From Sinorhizobium sp. 8-89 (GTDB lineage Bacteria; Pseudomonadota; Alphaproteobacteria; Rhizobiales; Rhizobiaceae): a DNA stretch of 64,000 nucleotides. Positions 46,840-54,144 of this stretch are shown here, piece after piece (positions within the stretch are counted from its first letter, which is position 1; each line of letters starts with the position of its first letter). Both the position numbers and the translations under genes were made by a program. The notes under the pieces are model-generated. The model did no database searches, was not told the origin of the DNA, and was given only the letters and a program-made list of their open reading frames with translations. The stretch lies in assembly GCF_030124325.1 (NCBI RefSeq), contig NZ_JASKLR010000018.1, forward strand, positions 46,408-110,407. Reading direction: 5' to 3'.

Positions 46840-47187
46840 ATGACAGAAATTAACACGCTCGACGGGGCGCTGACGCCAGCCGCAGCAGTTGCGAAGCTGC
46901 AGGCTGCTGGCATCCAGGTTTCGGAAAGAACGTTGCGAGAGAGGGCAAGAGCCCTCGGCGCCTGCCGGGTAATTGGGAAGGCAATGTTCCTGCTACCATC
47001 AGATATCGAGGTGATTCTTGAGGCTGCAAAGCCCAAACCCAGAGTTCGCTATGACGTTTCCCCTTACGAACCTCAGCCCGCTCCAATCAGAGCTTGGACG
47101 GACGACGACACCGAGAAGCTAAGGGAGAGAATTCTGAATCAGAACAAGCAGCGAAACAAAGCAGCGAGGAAGGCGCGAACGAAATGA
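46840..47187 (+). CDS. Helix-turn-helix protein, paralogue B
   Basis: A protein of 115 residues. Its core (AKLQAAGIQVSERTLRERARALGACRVIGKAMFLLPSDIEVILEAAKPKP) repeats that of the gene at 46491, with a different N-terminus and a basic Asn/Lys tail. Likely DNA-binding. The stop overlaps the next start (ATGA). Confidence 0.7.
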   Translation: MTEINTLDGALTPAAAVAKLQAAGIQVSERTLRERARALGACRVIGKAMFLLPSDIEVILEAAKPKPRVRYDVSPYEPQPAPIRAWTDDDTEKLRERILNQNKQRNKAARKARTK

Positions 47188-47549
47188 CGTCCCATGCAGA
47201 TGAGGTCAAGCTAAGTGCATTCACGTTCCACGAGCAGGCAGTCCACGCTATGGCGGCGGACAAGCTGTGCGCCCTTGATGCGATCGAATTGAGGGGTGAG
47301 ATCCTGGTGGTTTTGACATGGCTGGCAAATCCAGAAATGGGCCTCCGAAAGCCTGAGTACGTCTTGCCGATCAAAGCTGTACGACATAAGGACCTGAGCG
47401 CTGATCCTGCCGCCCCGTGCAAATGGGGCATTAATAGCCCGCTTCCACGGTCTCTTTTCGATGGAACGGCCTCCCGCCAAGTCAGGAGACAGTTTGCCGT
47501 CCGCAATGGTCCGTTGTTGACCTTGCCACTGAAGCCCCCTCGTCACTGA
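47184..47549 (+). CDS. Hypothetical phage protein
   Basis: A protein of 121 residues beginning MTSHADEVKLSAFTFHEQAVH. Mixed alpha/beta, with a basic C-terminus. The overlap with the preceding stop sets the start. No family recognised; early-region position only. Confidence 0.55.
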   Translation: MTSHADEVKLSAFTFHEQAVHAMAADKLCALDAIELRGEILVVLTWLANPEMGLRKPEYVLPIKAVRHKDLSADPAAPCKWGINSPLPRSLFDGTASRQVRRQFAVRNGPLLTLPLKPPRH

Positions 47550-47555
47550 TGACCC

Positions 47556-47846
47556 ATGAGCCTTACGACTCAATTCATTGCCGAACTGGTCAGAGCTGCG
47601 AACGAAGCGAACAGGCTGACCCTGTTCGAGGTAAAGCGGCTCCTGAACCGATCGATCGCCACGATACGCGACATGCGCGAGGAGACCGGCATACCAGGCA
47701 GCAAGCGAGCTAAGGATGTTGTGATTGATCTTCAGGTGGCGGCCGCCCGGGCGGACCGCCTATCCTCCGGCGAAATTAGAGACGCCCTCATCGATGCCGC
47801 CGATGTGATCAGGACGTTGAAGATTCTGCTTGATGGCAAGGAATGA
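47556..47846 (+). CDS. Hypothetical helical phage protein
   Basis: A protein of 96 residues, all-helical (LVRAANEANRLTLFEVKRLLNRSIATIRDMREE; SSGEIRDALIDAADVIRTLKILL). Follows the previous stop by six bases. Not recognised. Followed by a terminator 155 bp downstream. Confidence 0.55.
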   Translation: MSLTTQFIAELVRAANEANRLTLFEVKRLLNRSIATIRDMREETGIPGSKRAKDVVIDLQVAAARADRLSSGEIRDALIDAADVIRTLKILLDGKE

Positions 47847-48000
47847 AATGCGTTTACGCTGCCCCGTGTTTTTTGAAGAGGCGTAGCGGAAACGCGGAAT
47901 CGGACTTCCTCTCTGGTGAAAGCGTAGATAGCGTCTCTGCGTAGCTGATTCTCTTCGGCTGCGTCCCCGCATTCAATGAAGGCAACTGGATGTGGGATTT

Positions 48001-48025
48001 GCCCCGCCGTCGCGCGGGGCTTTTT
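48001..48025 (+). terminator. Terminator of the early operon
   Basis: GCCCCGC / GCGGGGC stem followed by TTTTT. It closes the 45478-47846 gene series. Confidence 0.8.
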
Positions 48026-48101
48026 CGTGGCCAGAGGAGCCCAAGGCCACGGGTGCGGTGGCAAAGCCAGCAATCGTGTTCGCACACGGAACATGTTATG
48101 A

Positions 48102-48377
48102 ATGTCCATGCCTGAAAGCGAGCAGCACTACGAGTTTTCTGAATTCTGCGGCGAATTTGTCGATGACGGCGTGATGGTGGTTATCAGCATATACCGCCCA
48201 GCCGGAACCAACGCAGATTGGACGCTAAAGGTCATTGATCAAGAGGGATACTCGACCGTCTGGGATGATCAGTTCGATACTGATCGTGATGCCTTCCAGG
48301 AGTTTCTCCCACTGTCCGGCGCGACGGCATCCGCAGCTTTCTTGAGCAGTCGATTCACACTGTACATTGACGGTTGA
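48102..48377 (+). CDS. Hypothetical small acidic protein
   Basis: A protein of 91 residues (MSMPESEQHYEFSEFCGEFVDD), acidic and beta-rich, with no signal peptide. No family recognised. It lies just upstream of the first of two near-identical terminator-like elements. The start could also be the ATG two codons further in. Confidence 0.5.
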   Translation: MSMPESEQHYEFSEFCGEFVDDGVMVVISIYRPAGTNADWTLKVIDQEGYSTVWDDQFDTDRDAFQEFLPLSGATASAAFLSSRFTLYIDG

Positions 48378-48388
48378 CTAGGGACGTA

Positions 48389-48435
48389 TGGCAATGGCTG
48401 CAGGAAGGTCGGGTTACCGCGGCCTTTTTGGTTGC
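48389..48435 (+). repeat. Duplicated terminator-like element, copy 1
   Basis: TGGCAATGGCTGCAGGAAGG, then TCGGGTTACCGCGGCC and TTTTTGGTTGCG. About 45 of 49 positions match copy 2 at 48912. AAGGTCGGG can pair with CGCGGCCTT, giving a terminator with one internal mismatch. Confidence 0.75.
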
Positions 48436-48635
48436 GCTATGCTCTGCCTTCGGTTCAGTGATTGGGTAGAGGCGAACCTGAACGGGAGGCCGGAGGACTC
48501 ACCTCCTAGTAGGACCTTCGTCCCTTGCCGGTGCCTCATTTGAGGCGCATGCTCTCTCCCATCAGCGGCTATCAGCAAGGGCGCCGTTGGCCGGAAGATA
48601 CGTAACGCTTTCGCCCCAACCATGGAGGCCGCGTC

Positions 48636-48839
48636 ATGTATCCTTTTCGCGACTTTGACTGTGTCATCCGACCGGCTGACCTCAATCTCCTGCAACGCTT
48701 GTTCGAGAGCGAGCTCGCCAGAACGAATATGAAGTGCGACACGCCGGATGCTGATGCGCTCGCAAGGAGGCTGATCGCGCTGTATCAGAATGGCGTCAGG
48801 AACCCGGTCGACCTGCTTGAAAGGGTCAACGACCTTTAG
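48636..48839 (+). CDS. Conserved small rhizobial hypothetical protein
   Basis: A protein of 67 residues beginning MYPFRDFDCVIRPADLNLLQRLFESE and ending ALARRLIALYQNGVRNPVDLLERV. GGAGG seven bases upstream. Proteins with the same layout (an RLI.L.Q.GVR motif near the C-terminus) are widespread in Rhizobiales, of unknown role. Flanked on both sides by the duplicated terminator-like element. Confidence 0.72.
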   Translation: MYPFRDFDCVIRPADLNLLQRLFESELARTNMKCDTPDADALARRLIALYQNGVRNPVDLLERVNDL

Positions 48840-49168
48840 GCCAAGTGGGCGTGACGTTGTCGTCACGATCGGCGGCTAAGGGATACGTATTCGCATTGAC
48901 CACTGATGTACTGGCAATGGCTGCAGGAAGGTCGGGTTTACCCCGGCCTTTTTGTTTGCGACCGGGAAACTAACCTAGGAGATCCGCGTTTTTATAACGT
49001 CGCCTACAGCGCGACAATCGCTGCAGGGAGCGGTGTCCCGACCCCTCGAAGGATGCCGCTCTTTTTCGTCTAGAGGGCAGTTGGAGAGGGTTTCGATGAT
49101 TTCCCGATACATGGCAGGGGAACCGCGGAAATCGCTTCCATCCTAACTCAACCTGCTCTGGGCCGGCC
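48840..49168. other. Intergenic region with two terminators
   Basis: Holds terminator-like copy 2 (48912-48960) and a second hairpin, GAGCGG...CCGCTC with TTTTT, at about 49030-49067. No convincing gene on either strand. Confidence 0.55.
48912..48960 (+). repeat. Duplicated terminator-like element, copy 2
   Basis: Near-identical to 48389-48435. Here AAGGTCGGG pairs with CCCGGCCTT (one G-T pair) around TTTAC, followed by TTTTTG, a good intrinsic terminator for the gene at 48636. Confidence 0.8.
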
Positions 49169-49336
49169 CTAAAGCTTGGCGATGTCATCAACCAAGTATT
49201 CCACCTGATACCGGACGGATTCAGATTGCTCGCTCACTACTTGCCATACCGCGCGGCTGTACTTCCCTTCGATGGTGATCCAATCGACCGCCACAAGGCA
49301 GCCCAGCACAACAATATAGAGCAGCAGGTCGCGCAT
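49169..49336 (-). CDS. Small single-span membrane protein
   Basis: A reverse-strand frame of 55 residues: MRDLLLYIVVLGCLVAVDWI, then TIEGKYSRAVWQVV and VRYQVEYLVDDIAKL. One transmembrane helix followed by a short amphipathic tail, a layout I associate with small membrane proteins in rhizobial genomes. No good ribosome site is visible, which lowers confidence. Confidence 0.5.
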   Translation of the reverse strand: MRDLLLYIVVLGCLVAVDWITIEGKYSRAVWQVVSEQSESVRYQVEYLVDDIAKL

Positions 49337-49476
49337 GTCGGAAGTGTACCACAGATAGATTTAGAGGTCTCTAATACTATCGGTCGTCACGCCGCCGATC
49401 GCTCCTGCTGGTCTGCGTCTTTGGCAACGCGCATGAACTCACGCGAACGCGCGGCGGAATAGGCACAGCGGAACAA

Positions 49477-50442
49477 TCACGCCTGTAATTCATAAACGCT
49501 CGCATCATCAGCCTGCTCGCGGATACCCTTGAACGACGGGTGCCGCAGTTTTCCGTCATCGGTCCAGGCGCGATATTCGACCTCGGCGATAAGGAACGGC
49601 TCGACGAAGACTGCGGCCTTTCGACGGAGCGACACGGCCGCCGTTTCCGTCACCATTCCCTCAAGCACCTTCCGCAGCTCGCGTGACAGCTCGTTTGACC
49701 AGCCAGTACCGCAACCGCCGACGTAGACGAGATCGGCTCCCTTCCGCGCCGCCAGCAGCAGTCGACCGACATGGCCTGGCACGGTCGACGGCTCGAAGCC
49801 AACGATGACAAAACTGTCACGACGCTTGCAGGTGATCTTCTGCCACCACTCGCCGCGGCCGCTGCGGTATGGCTTGTCGATGTGCTTGGCGATGATGCCT
49901 TCGAGGCCGTGCGCGCAGGCAACCCGATAGAACTCTTCCCCGTCCGCTTGCACTTCCTCTGAAAGGCGAACGGCGCCTTCACGATCGGCAACAAGCGGCT
50001 CCAGCAGCCGCCGGCGCTCGTGCAGCGGCAGGCGGCGCAGATCACGGCCGTCGAGGTAGAGGAGATCGAAGGCGTAGAAGACGATGGCGCCGGCCTCGAT
50101 CGCGGAAGGCAGCCGGCCGAGAGCCCTCTGCAGCATGCCGAAATCGGAACGGCCGTGATCGTTGAGCACAACAGCCTCTCCGTCCAGGATGGCCGTTTTC
50201 AAGGCGAGCCGGCGCGCGTCGTCAGCGATCGAGGGAAATCTTTCGGTCCAGTCATAGCCGCCGCGCGTCAGTATCCGCACCCGCCCGGTTTCGATGTGCA
50301 CGGCCAGACGGTAGCCGTCCCACTTCACCTCGTAGGCCCAGTCCTGCCCCTTCGGCGGCTTCTCGACCAGGGTAGCCAAGCACGGTTCGATGCGCGCCGG
50401 CATCGGATGGTCGGGTAGCTTTTTCGAGGAGGATCTGGCCAT
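49477..50442 (-). CDS. ATP-dependent DNA ligase (LigD ligase-domain type)
   Basis: A protein of about 321 residues. Nucleotidyltransferase motifs are present: motif I with K40 in EVKWDGYRL, ILDGEAVV, FYAFDLLYLDG, motif IV EGIIAKHID, and motif V WWQKITCKRR. A C-terminal OB domain follows (VGGCGTGWSNE...VEVEYRAWTDDGKLRHPSFKG). Only the ligase module of LigD is encoded; no polymerase or 3'-phosphoesterase domain and no Ku gene is adjacent. The frame is open to 50544 but ATG at 50442 (MARSSSKK) fits the family. Probably cargo, with a role in end-joining or nick sealing. Confidence 0.88.
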   Translation of the reverse strand: MARSSSKKLPDHPMPARIEPCLATLVEKPPKGQDWAYEVKWDGYRLAVHIETGRVRILTRGGYDWTERFPSIADDARRLALKTAILDGEAVVLNDHGRSDFGMLQRALGRLPSAIEAGAIVFYAFDLLYLDGRDLRRLPLHERRRLLEPLVADREGAVRLSEEVQADGEEFYRVACAHGLEGIIAKHIDKPYRSGRGEWWQKITCKRRDSFVIVGFEPSTVPGHVGRLLLAARKGADLVYVGGCGTGWSNELSRELRKVLEGMVTETAAVSLRRKAAVFVEPFLIAEVEYRAWTDDGKLRHPSFKGIREQADDASVYELQA

Positions 50443-50586
50443 GCGCTCATTAACGCACAGATCATCGAAATGGTCGCATTGACTATTTGGATTATGAGAA
50501 CATATTAAGAACGCGATCCGGCGCGATGCGGACGCGCCTTGCACGACATGCGGGAATCGACAACCTCACCCGAGGAGGATTAACGC

Positions 50587-50913
50587 ATGCCCGATCCCCC
50601 CAAACCGAAATACAAATGGCGGCAGACCTGGCCGGATGCCCCGAAACACTTTTCCGGCTACGACGGCAGCCGACATATTGCGTCCATTCACTGGCATCAT
50701 CTCGGCTGGTGGAACTGGTACATGTGCTGGAATTGGGCGAAAAACGCGAGCCGATGGAAGCGGCCGAACGGCCAAGCCGATTCCGCCAGGGCCGCGGCGC
50801 TCGAAGCCGAGGCATGCTACGAGGCCATCCTGAGGTGCGAATGGCCGGGCATGGTACCGGAGGACCTGCAGTGCATGCTCGACAATGAGGAATGGATGCG
50901 GACCAGACAATAG
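50587..50913 (+). CDS. Hypothetical Trp-rich protein
   Basis: A protein of 108 residues with an unusual density of aromatic residues (KYKWRQTWPDAPKHFSGYDG; WHHLGWWNWYMCWNW) and no signal peptide. Strong GAGGAGG site. Divergent from the ligase gene. No family recognised. Confidence 0.65.
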   Translation: MPDPPKPKYKWRQTWPDAPKHFSGYDGSRHIASIHWHHLGWWNWYMCWNWAKNASRWKRPNGQADSARAAALEAEACYEAILRCEWPGMVPEDLQCMLDNEEWMRTRQ

Positions 50914-51044
50914 GACCGGGAACAATGTGCCACGAGATGCGTTGCTAGTGGCGCCGCGCAATTCTGCGGCACTAGGTCCCCGAACCTGATCAGAGTGCCC
51001 GCCCCCCGTCCCCCTGGTGCGGGCACTCACTTTTTCGATGCCTT

Positions 51045-51218
51045 CTACTTGCTCTGAAGATAGTCCATCACCTTCTTTCGGTTCGGCCCGGCTTCACGGA
51101 TTGCTTCGAGAGCCTTCTGCCGTGTCACCTTCGACGTCCTCATGAGGTATGCTACCTCGTGCTCCTGCTCGGAAACGAGCTCACGGTCGCGACCTTTCTT
51201 CTTCGGATTATCTGCCAT
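51045..51218 (-). CDS. DUF3606 family small protein
   Basis: A protein of 57 residues: MADNPKKKGRDRELVSEQEHEVAYLMRTSKVTRQKALEAI, then KVMDYLQSK. This matches the DUF3606 pattern: Lys/Arg-rich start, E-x-HEV-x-Y, then a UBA-like helical tail. Such genes are frequent and multicopy in rhizobia, role unknown. The start is set by GGAGGAACGC upstream; the longer frame is spurious. Confidence 0.8.
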   Translation of the reverse strand: MADNPKKKGRDRELVSEQEHEVAYLMRTSKVTRQKALEAIREAGPNRKKVMDYLQSK

Positions 51219-51321
51219 GCGTTCCTCCATGTTCAACCATGAAGGATAGGGGCCGAGCAGCCGGCGGCAAGGGCCGGAACCCTTACGCCATGTTAGGTGT
51301 TGACCTGCCGAGGAGGCGATC

Positions 51322-51558
51322 ATGGCCGATGCGCTCAAAATGAAAAAGCTGATCTGGGATTGCCAGAGGGACATCGCCGCATACCTGCCGCCGGAGAGCG
51401 GCATCACGGAGCACCAGCTACTCCAACGGCTCATGACCCGGCTTGATGGTCAGCAGGCGAAAGAGGCGCTCGGTGATGATTGGAAGGGGTGGTGGCCGGG
51501 TGACGATGATGGCGGCGACGACGGCGGTCCATCTCCTCAAGACCGCGAAATGGCGTAA
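51322..51558 (+). CDS. Small hypothetical acidic protein
   Basis: A protein of 78 residues, MADALKMKKLIWDCQRDIAAYL... with a C-terminal stretch of Asp/Gly (GDDDGGDDGG). GAGGAGG site. The helical N-terminal part resembles small rhizobial proteins I have seen unnamed. No function known. Confidence 0.6.
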   Translation: MADALKMKKLIWDCQRDIAAYLPPESGITEHQLLQRLMTRLDGQQAKEALGDDWKGWWPGDDDGGDDGGPSPQDREMA

Positions 51559-51569
51559 CAACACAAATA

Positions 51570-51599
51570 GAGCTGCAGAGGTGTCAGTCCCTGCAGCTC
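51570..51599. terminator. Perfect hairpin between convergent genes
   Basis: GAGCTGCAG (51570-51578) and CTGCAGCTC (51591-51599) with a 12-base loop. No T-run follows, so it is a weak terminator candidate. Confidence 0.4.
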
Positions 51600-51721
51600 C
51601 GGTCGCGACGTATCAATTATGTAGCTGGGGCTTACTCGCCCTGTTCCATCCAAGGGAACCGCTTCGACGTCGCTCACAACTATTGTACTCCCGGAGGGAG
51701 CTAGATCAAAGGGCCTATTGC

Positions 51722-52093
51722 TCAGCGGCGCAGTTGAGCACCGTCGCGCTGGCTTGCCTCGATCCTCTGCAATATCTCCCGGGTCACCCGCATGTCGGCT
51801 GCGAGAGCGTTCAATGTGCTCTCCACCGCCCGCATCGACGTCGCCGCCTCGGCTGCTTGCTTCTCGACCCCAGATAGCCGCAGCTCGTGATTGTCGATCT
51901 GCCGGATGGATGCCTCCACCGCGGTCATTCTCTTGTCGAGCCGGTCTATGCTTTGAGCGTGAGAATCTTGGTTCGCACTCAACCGCTCCCATGTCGCGCC
52001 CCATGCTATGAGCCCTCCGGCAAAGCCCAGCAGGATAACGACGGTGTTTAGGTTCCACTCCCATTTCCAGGCTGGTGCGCGGACGTTTGCCAT
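51722..52093 (-). CDS. Membrane-anchored coiled-coil protein of the lysis region
   Basis: A protein of 123 residues: one transmembrane helix (LNTVVILLGFAGGLIAWGA) near the N-terminus, then a continuous helical coiled coil (DRLDKRMTAVEASIRQIDNHELRLSGVEKQAAEA). This is the shape of inner-membrane spanin (Rz-like) proteins, and it lies last in the lysis cassette. It could equally be a generic phage membrane coiled-coil protein. ATG at 52093 is chosen over a TTG at 52114. Confidence 0.6.
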   Translation of the reverse strand: MANVRAPAWKWEWNLNTVVILLGFAGGLIAWGATWERLSANQDSHAQSIDRLDKRMTAVEASIRQIDNHELRLSGVEKQAAEAATSMRAVESTLNALAADMRVTREILQRIEASQRDGAQLRR

Positions 52094-52142
52094 ATCATCT
52101 GTCCCGTTGGTCAATCCCTGTCCCTCGTATGCAATGCCACGG

Positions 52143-52175
52143 AAGAAGAAACCGGCCCCCGAGGATGAGGGCCGG
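52143..52175 (-). terminator. Hairpin after the holin-like gene
   Basis: CCGGCCC / GGGCCGG stem followed on the reverse strand by TTTCTTCTT. It lies 14 bp after the holin-like stop. Confidence 0.65.
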
Positions 52176-52188
52176 CGTGTTCTGTTGT

Positions 52189-52359
52189 TTAGGTGTTCTT
52201 CGGCGCGAAGTAGGTGAGCAGCGCCGGCAGTCCGATCGTGAGCGCATAGAGCGCTAAGTATCCGTACCAGGGCGTGTCATCCGGCATGAAGGGGATTCCG
52301 GCCGTTCCGGTCAGAGCGCCACCGGCTGCGGCGGCGATGGCTTTCGATATGTTCTGCAT
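52189..52359 (-). CDS. Small holin-like membrane protein
   Basis: A 56-residue reverse-strand gene: MQNISKAIAAAAGGALTGTA, then GIPFMPDDTPWYGYLALYALTIGLPALLTYF and APKNT. Two hydrophobic segments are separated by a charged turn, with a GGAGAGAC site. Size, topology and place next to the amidase fit a class II holin. Assignment is by context. Confidence 0.62.
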   Translation of the reverse strand: MQNISKAIAAAAGGALTGTAGIPFMPDDTPWYGYLALYALTIGLPALLTYFAPKNT

Positions 52360-52371
52360 GATGGTCTCTCC

Positions 52372-52698
52372 TTATTCCGCCGCCTTGGCTTCGCGCAGAG
52401 CGAGCGTGATTGCTGCATAGGCCTCGGCGGCCTTCACGAGCGCCGTCGCGGCTGTGACGCTGCCTGGGTCCTTGCAGACGACGTCGAGCGCCGACCAGGC
52501 GGCGGCCTCTTTGGCGATGGTGCGTTGCTTGATGTTGCCGGTGCTTGCGACAATGAGGAATGCAGAGTGCGCGGTTGCCGCGGCCGAGCAAACCTGCGGC
52601 AGGTTCTTCTGAATTGCCGAGTCGATCGAGCCGGTAGTGGTGCAGGACGACAGCATAAGGCATGCCGACGCCGCTGATGCGATGATCAGTGAACGCAT
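52372..52698 (-). CDS. Small phage lipoprotein
   Basis: A protein of 108 residues. Signal MRSLIIASAASACLMLSSC ends in a lipobox (LSSC), so the mature protein is a lipoprotein with an Ala-rich helical body (ALVKAAEAYAAITLALREAK). An Rz1-type outer-membrane spanin is possible but those are usually short and Pro-rich; this one is not. Lies between amidase and holin genes. Confidence 0.65.
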   Translation of the reverse strand: MRSLIIASAASACLMLSSCTTTGSIDSAIQKNLPQVCSAAATAHSAFLIVASTGNIKQRTIAKEAAAWSALDVVCKDPGSVTAATALVKAAEAYAAITLALREAKAAE

Positions 52699-52725
52699 GA
52701 TCGTTTCCTTCGATGTTGGGAAAGG

Positions 52726-53424
52726 TCAGAGTTTCGCGGAGGCTTCCGCGCGCAGTTTGTCGCCGCAGGCCTTCGCGCCAACGATCGACGGGTCGAAAGC
52801 AAGCCGGGTGAAATCCCACTTGCCCCTTTGTTGAATGCCCAGATTGTTCTGGACCTCCGCATGCGAGAGCACAGTCTTATCGGTGATCTTGATGCCGTAG
52901 CACCGGCAAAGGTCGGCGACGGCGCTCGTCAGCGCGTCCCATTGCTTCCGCGTCACCGGATACTTGCCAGGATTGAAGGGCTGCTCATGAGATCCGCCCA
53001 TGCAGCACAGTGAGACGCCGATGGAGCCGGAGTTGCAGTTGAGCGTGTGCACCGCATAGCCCTTCCTTGCCGGCGCCTCGTTGAGCTTGATCGAAGGGAT
53101 GCCGCGGACCAGCTTGCCGTCGCCCTCAATGAGGATGTGGTAATGGCTCCGGTCAAACTCGCTCGCCTTGTGCGCACCAGCCGTCCAGTGGCAGATGATC
53201 CGGTCCACCTTTGCCGGCGGCATCCAGTCGGCTGGGACGATCGAGGCGGACGGTTCCGGCTTTGGCGGTGGCGGTTTCTCGCCTCTCAACGCTTCCAACT
53301 CATTCAGCGCCGAATTCATGGCGGTGATCGTCTCGCCGCCAGGATCTCCATCCGCTCCATGTTCCGGCAGCGGGAATCCGAGCGCGATCAAGCGCCGCTG
53401 CAGAGACTGCACGGTCTTATTCAT
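52726..53424 (-). CDS. Phage endolysin, N-acetylmuramoyl-L-alanine amidase
   Basis: A protein of 232 residues. The N-terminal region (VQSLQRRLIALGFPLPEHGADGDPG) is a peptidoglycan-binding type 1 repeat. The rest is an Amidase_2 domain with zinc-site histidines in IICHWTAG and LSHAEVQ, and KWDFTR near the C-terminus. It cleaves the amide between N-acetylmuramate and the stem peptide. No signal peptide, so it depends on the holin. Confidence 0.88.
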   Translation of the reverse strand: MNKTVQSLQRRLIALGFPLPEHGADGDPGGETITAMNSALNELEALRGEKPPPPKPEPSASIVPADWMPPAKVDRIICHWTAGAHKASEFDRSHYHILIEGDGKLVRGIPSIKLNEAPARKGYAVHTLNCNSGSIGVSLCCMGGSHEQPFNPGKYPVTRKQWDALTSAVADLCRCYGIKITDKTVLSHAEVQNNLGIQQRGKWDFTRLAFDPSIVGAKACGDKLRAEASAKL

Positions 53425-53499
53425 GTTTCACCTTGCTAAAATTAAGTTGTATTTCGCCCTCTGGTTGCGATACATCCGCAACAGAGGGAGTACGGGGCA

Positions 53500-53673
53500 A
53501 TGCTGAATTCAGTCAGAGAATTTGTGATGCGGGTGCTTGCCCTGACGGCATGGCACGAGGCCGTAGACGACGGGCGATTCTACTGGCGCCGCTGGCGCGA
53601 TGGCCGGTGGGAATCCCGTGAGATGACGCCGGATGAATTGGACCGAGGCTTGAACGATTGGGCGATCAAGTAA
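53500..53673 (+). CDS. Small basic hypothetical protein (57 aa)
   Basis: A forward-strand gene of 57 residues: MLNSVREFVMRVLALTAWHEAVDDGRFYWRRWRDG, ending DRGLNDWAIK. GGGAG lies nine bases upstream. It sits opposite to the tail/lysis transcription in a gap between amidase and tail assembly genes, typical of a moron gene. Function unknown. Confidence 0.55.
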   Translation: MLNSVREFVMRVLALTAWHEAVDDGRFYWRRWRDGRWESREMTPDELDRGLNDWAIK

Positions 53674-53676
53674 GCC

Positions 53677-54129
53677 TCAAAGGCTAAGTGCCGCAGTCCA
53701 CATCGTATCGATCTGCTCGTCAGTCAGACCGAGCGCCACGCCAACGCTTCCGATAAGCGGGTGTGTCCGGTTGAAGGTGGTTGCATATTCCCACTCGATC
53801 CGGGCGGTTTCCTTGTCAGCGCCGTCGGGCATGGCCTCAATGATTGCGCTGACCTGCGCCAAAGTGAAACCGCTGCTGACAAGCCCGAGGCGGATTTGGC
53901 GAGAAGAAAGGGCGGGCATATGGACGGGCGGCAACTTCGGGATCTCCTCTGCCATCCATTCACCGTCGATCCACTTGAAGATATACCCAGGGACATCTGC
54001 CGGCGGCGCGGTCTCCGTCGCATAAGCCGGGATAAGATATACCCCCGGTTCCAACGGGCTCTCGTCCGCCTCCGAGGCGCCAATGTATTCAAGGGTGTTC
54101 GGATCGTAGTTGTAGACCGAAAGCGACAT
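53677..54129 (-). CDS. Tail fibre assembly-like protein
   Basis: A protein of 150 residues: YNYDPNTLEYIGASEADESPLEPGVYLIPAYATETAPP, then KWIDGEWMAEEIP, then a helical C-terminus. The YD/TLEYIG...P..FT pattern is that of tail fibre assembly (DUF4376/Gp37-type) proteins encoded just after a tail fibre gene. Located directly downstream of the collar protein gene. Confidence 0.7.
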   Translation of the reverse strand: MSLSVYNYDPNTLEYIGASEADESPLEPGVYLIPAYATETAPPADVPGYIFKWIDGEWMAEEIPKLPPVHMPALSSRQIRLGLVSSGFTLAQVSAIIEAMPDGADKETARIEWEYATTFNRTHPLIGSVGVALGLTDEQIDTMWTAALSL

Positions 54130-54144
54130 GTCGGAACCTCTGTC

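Noticed and set aside
48440..48545. 34-codon frame beginning MLCLRFSDWVEANLNG
   Set aside because: No ribosome site and too short to support from sequence alone.
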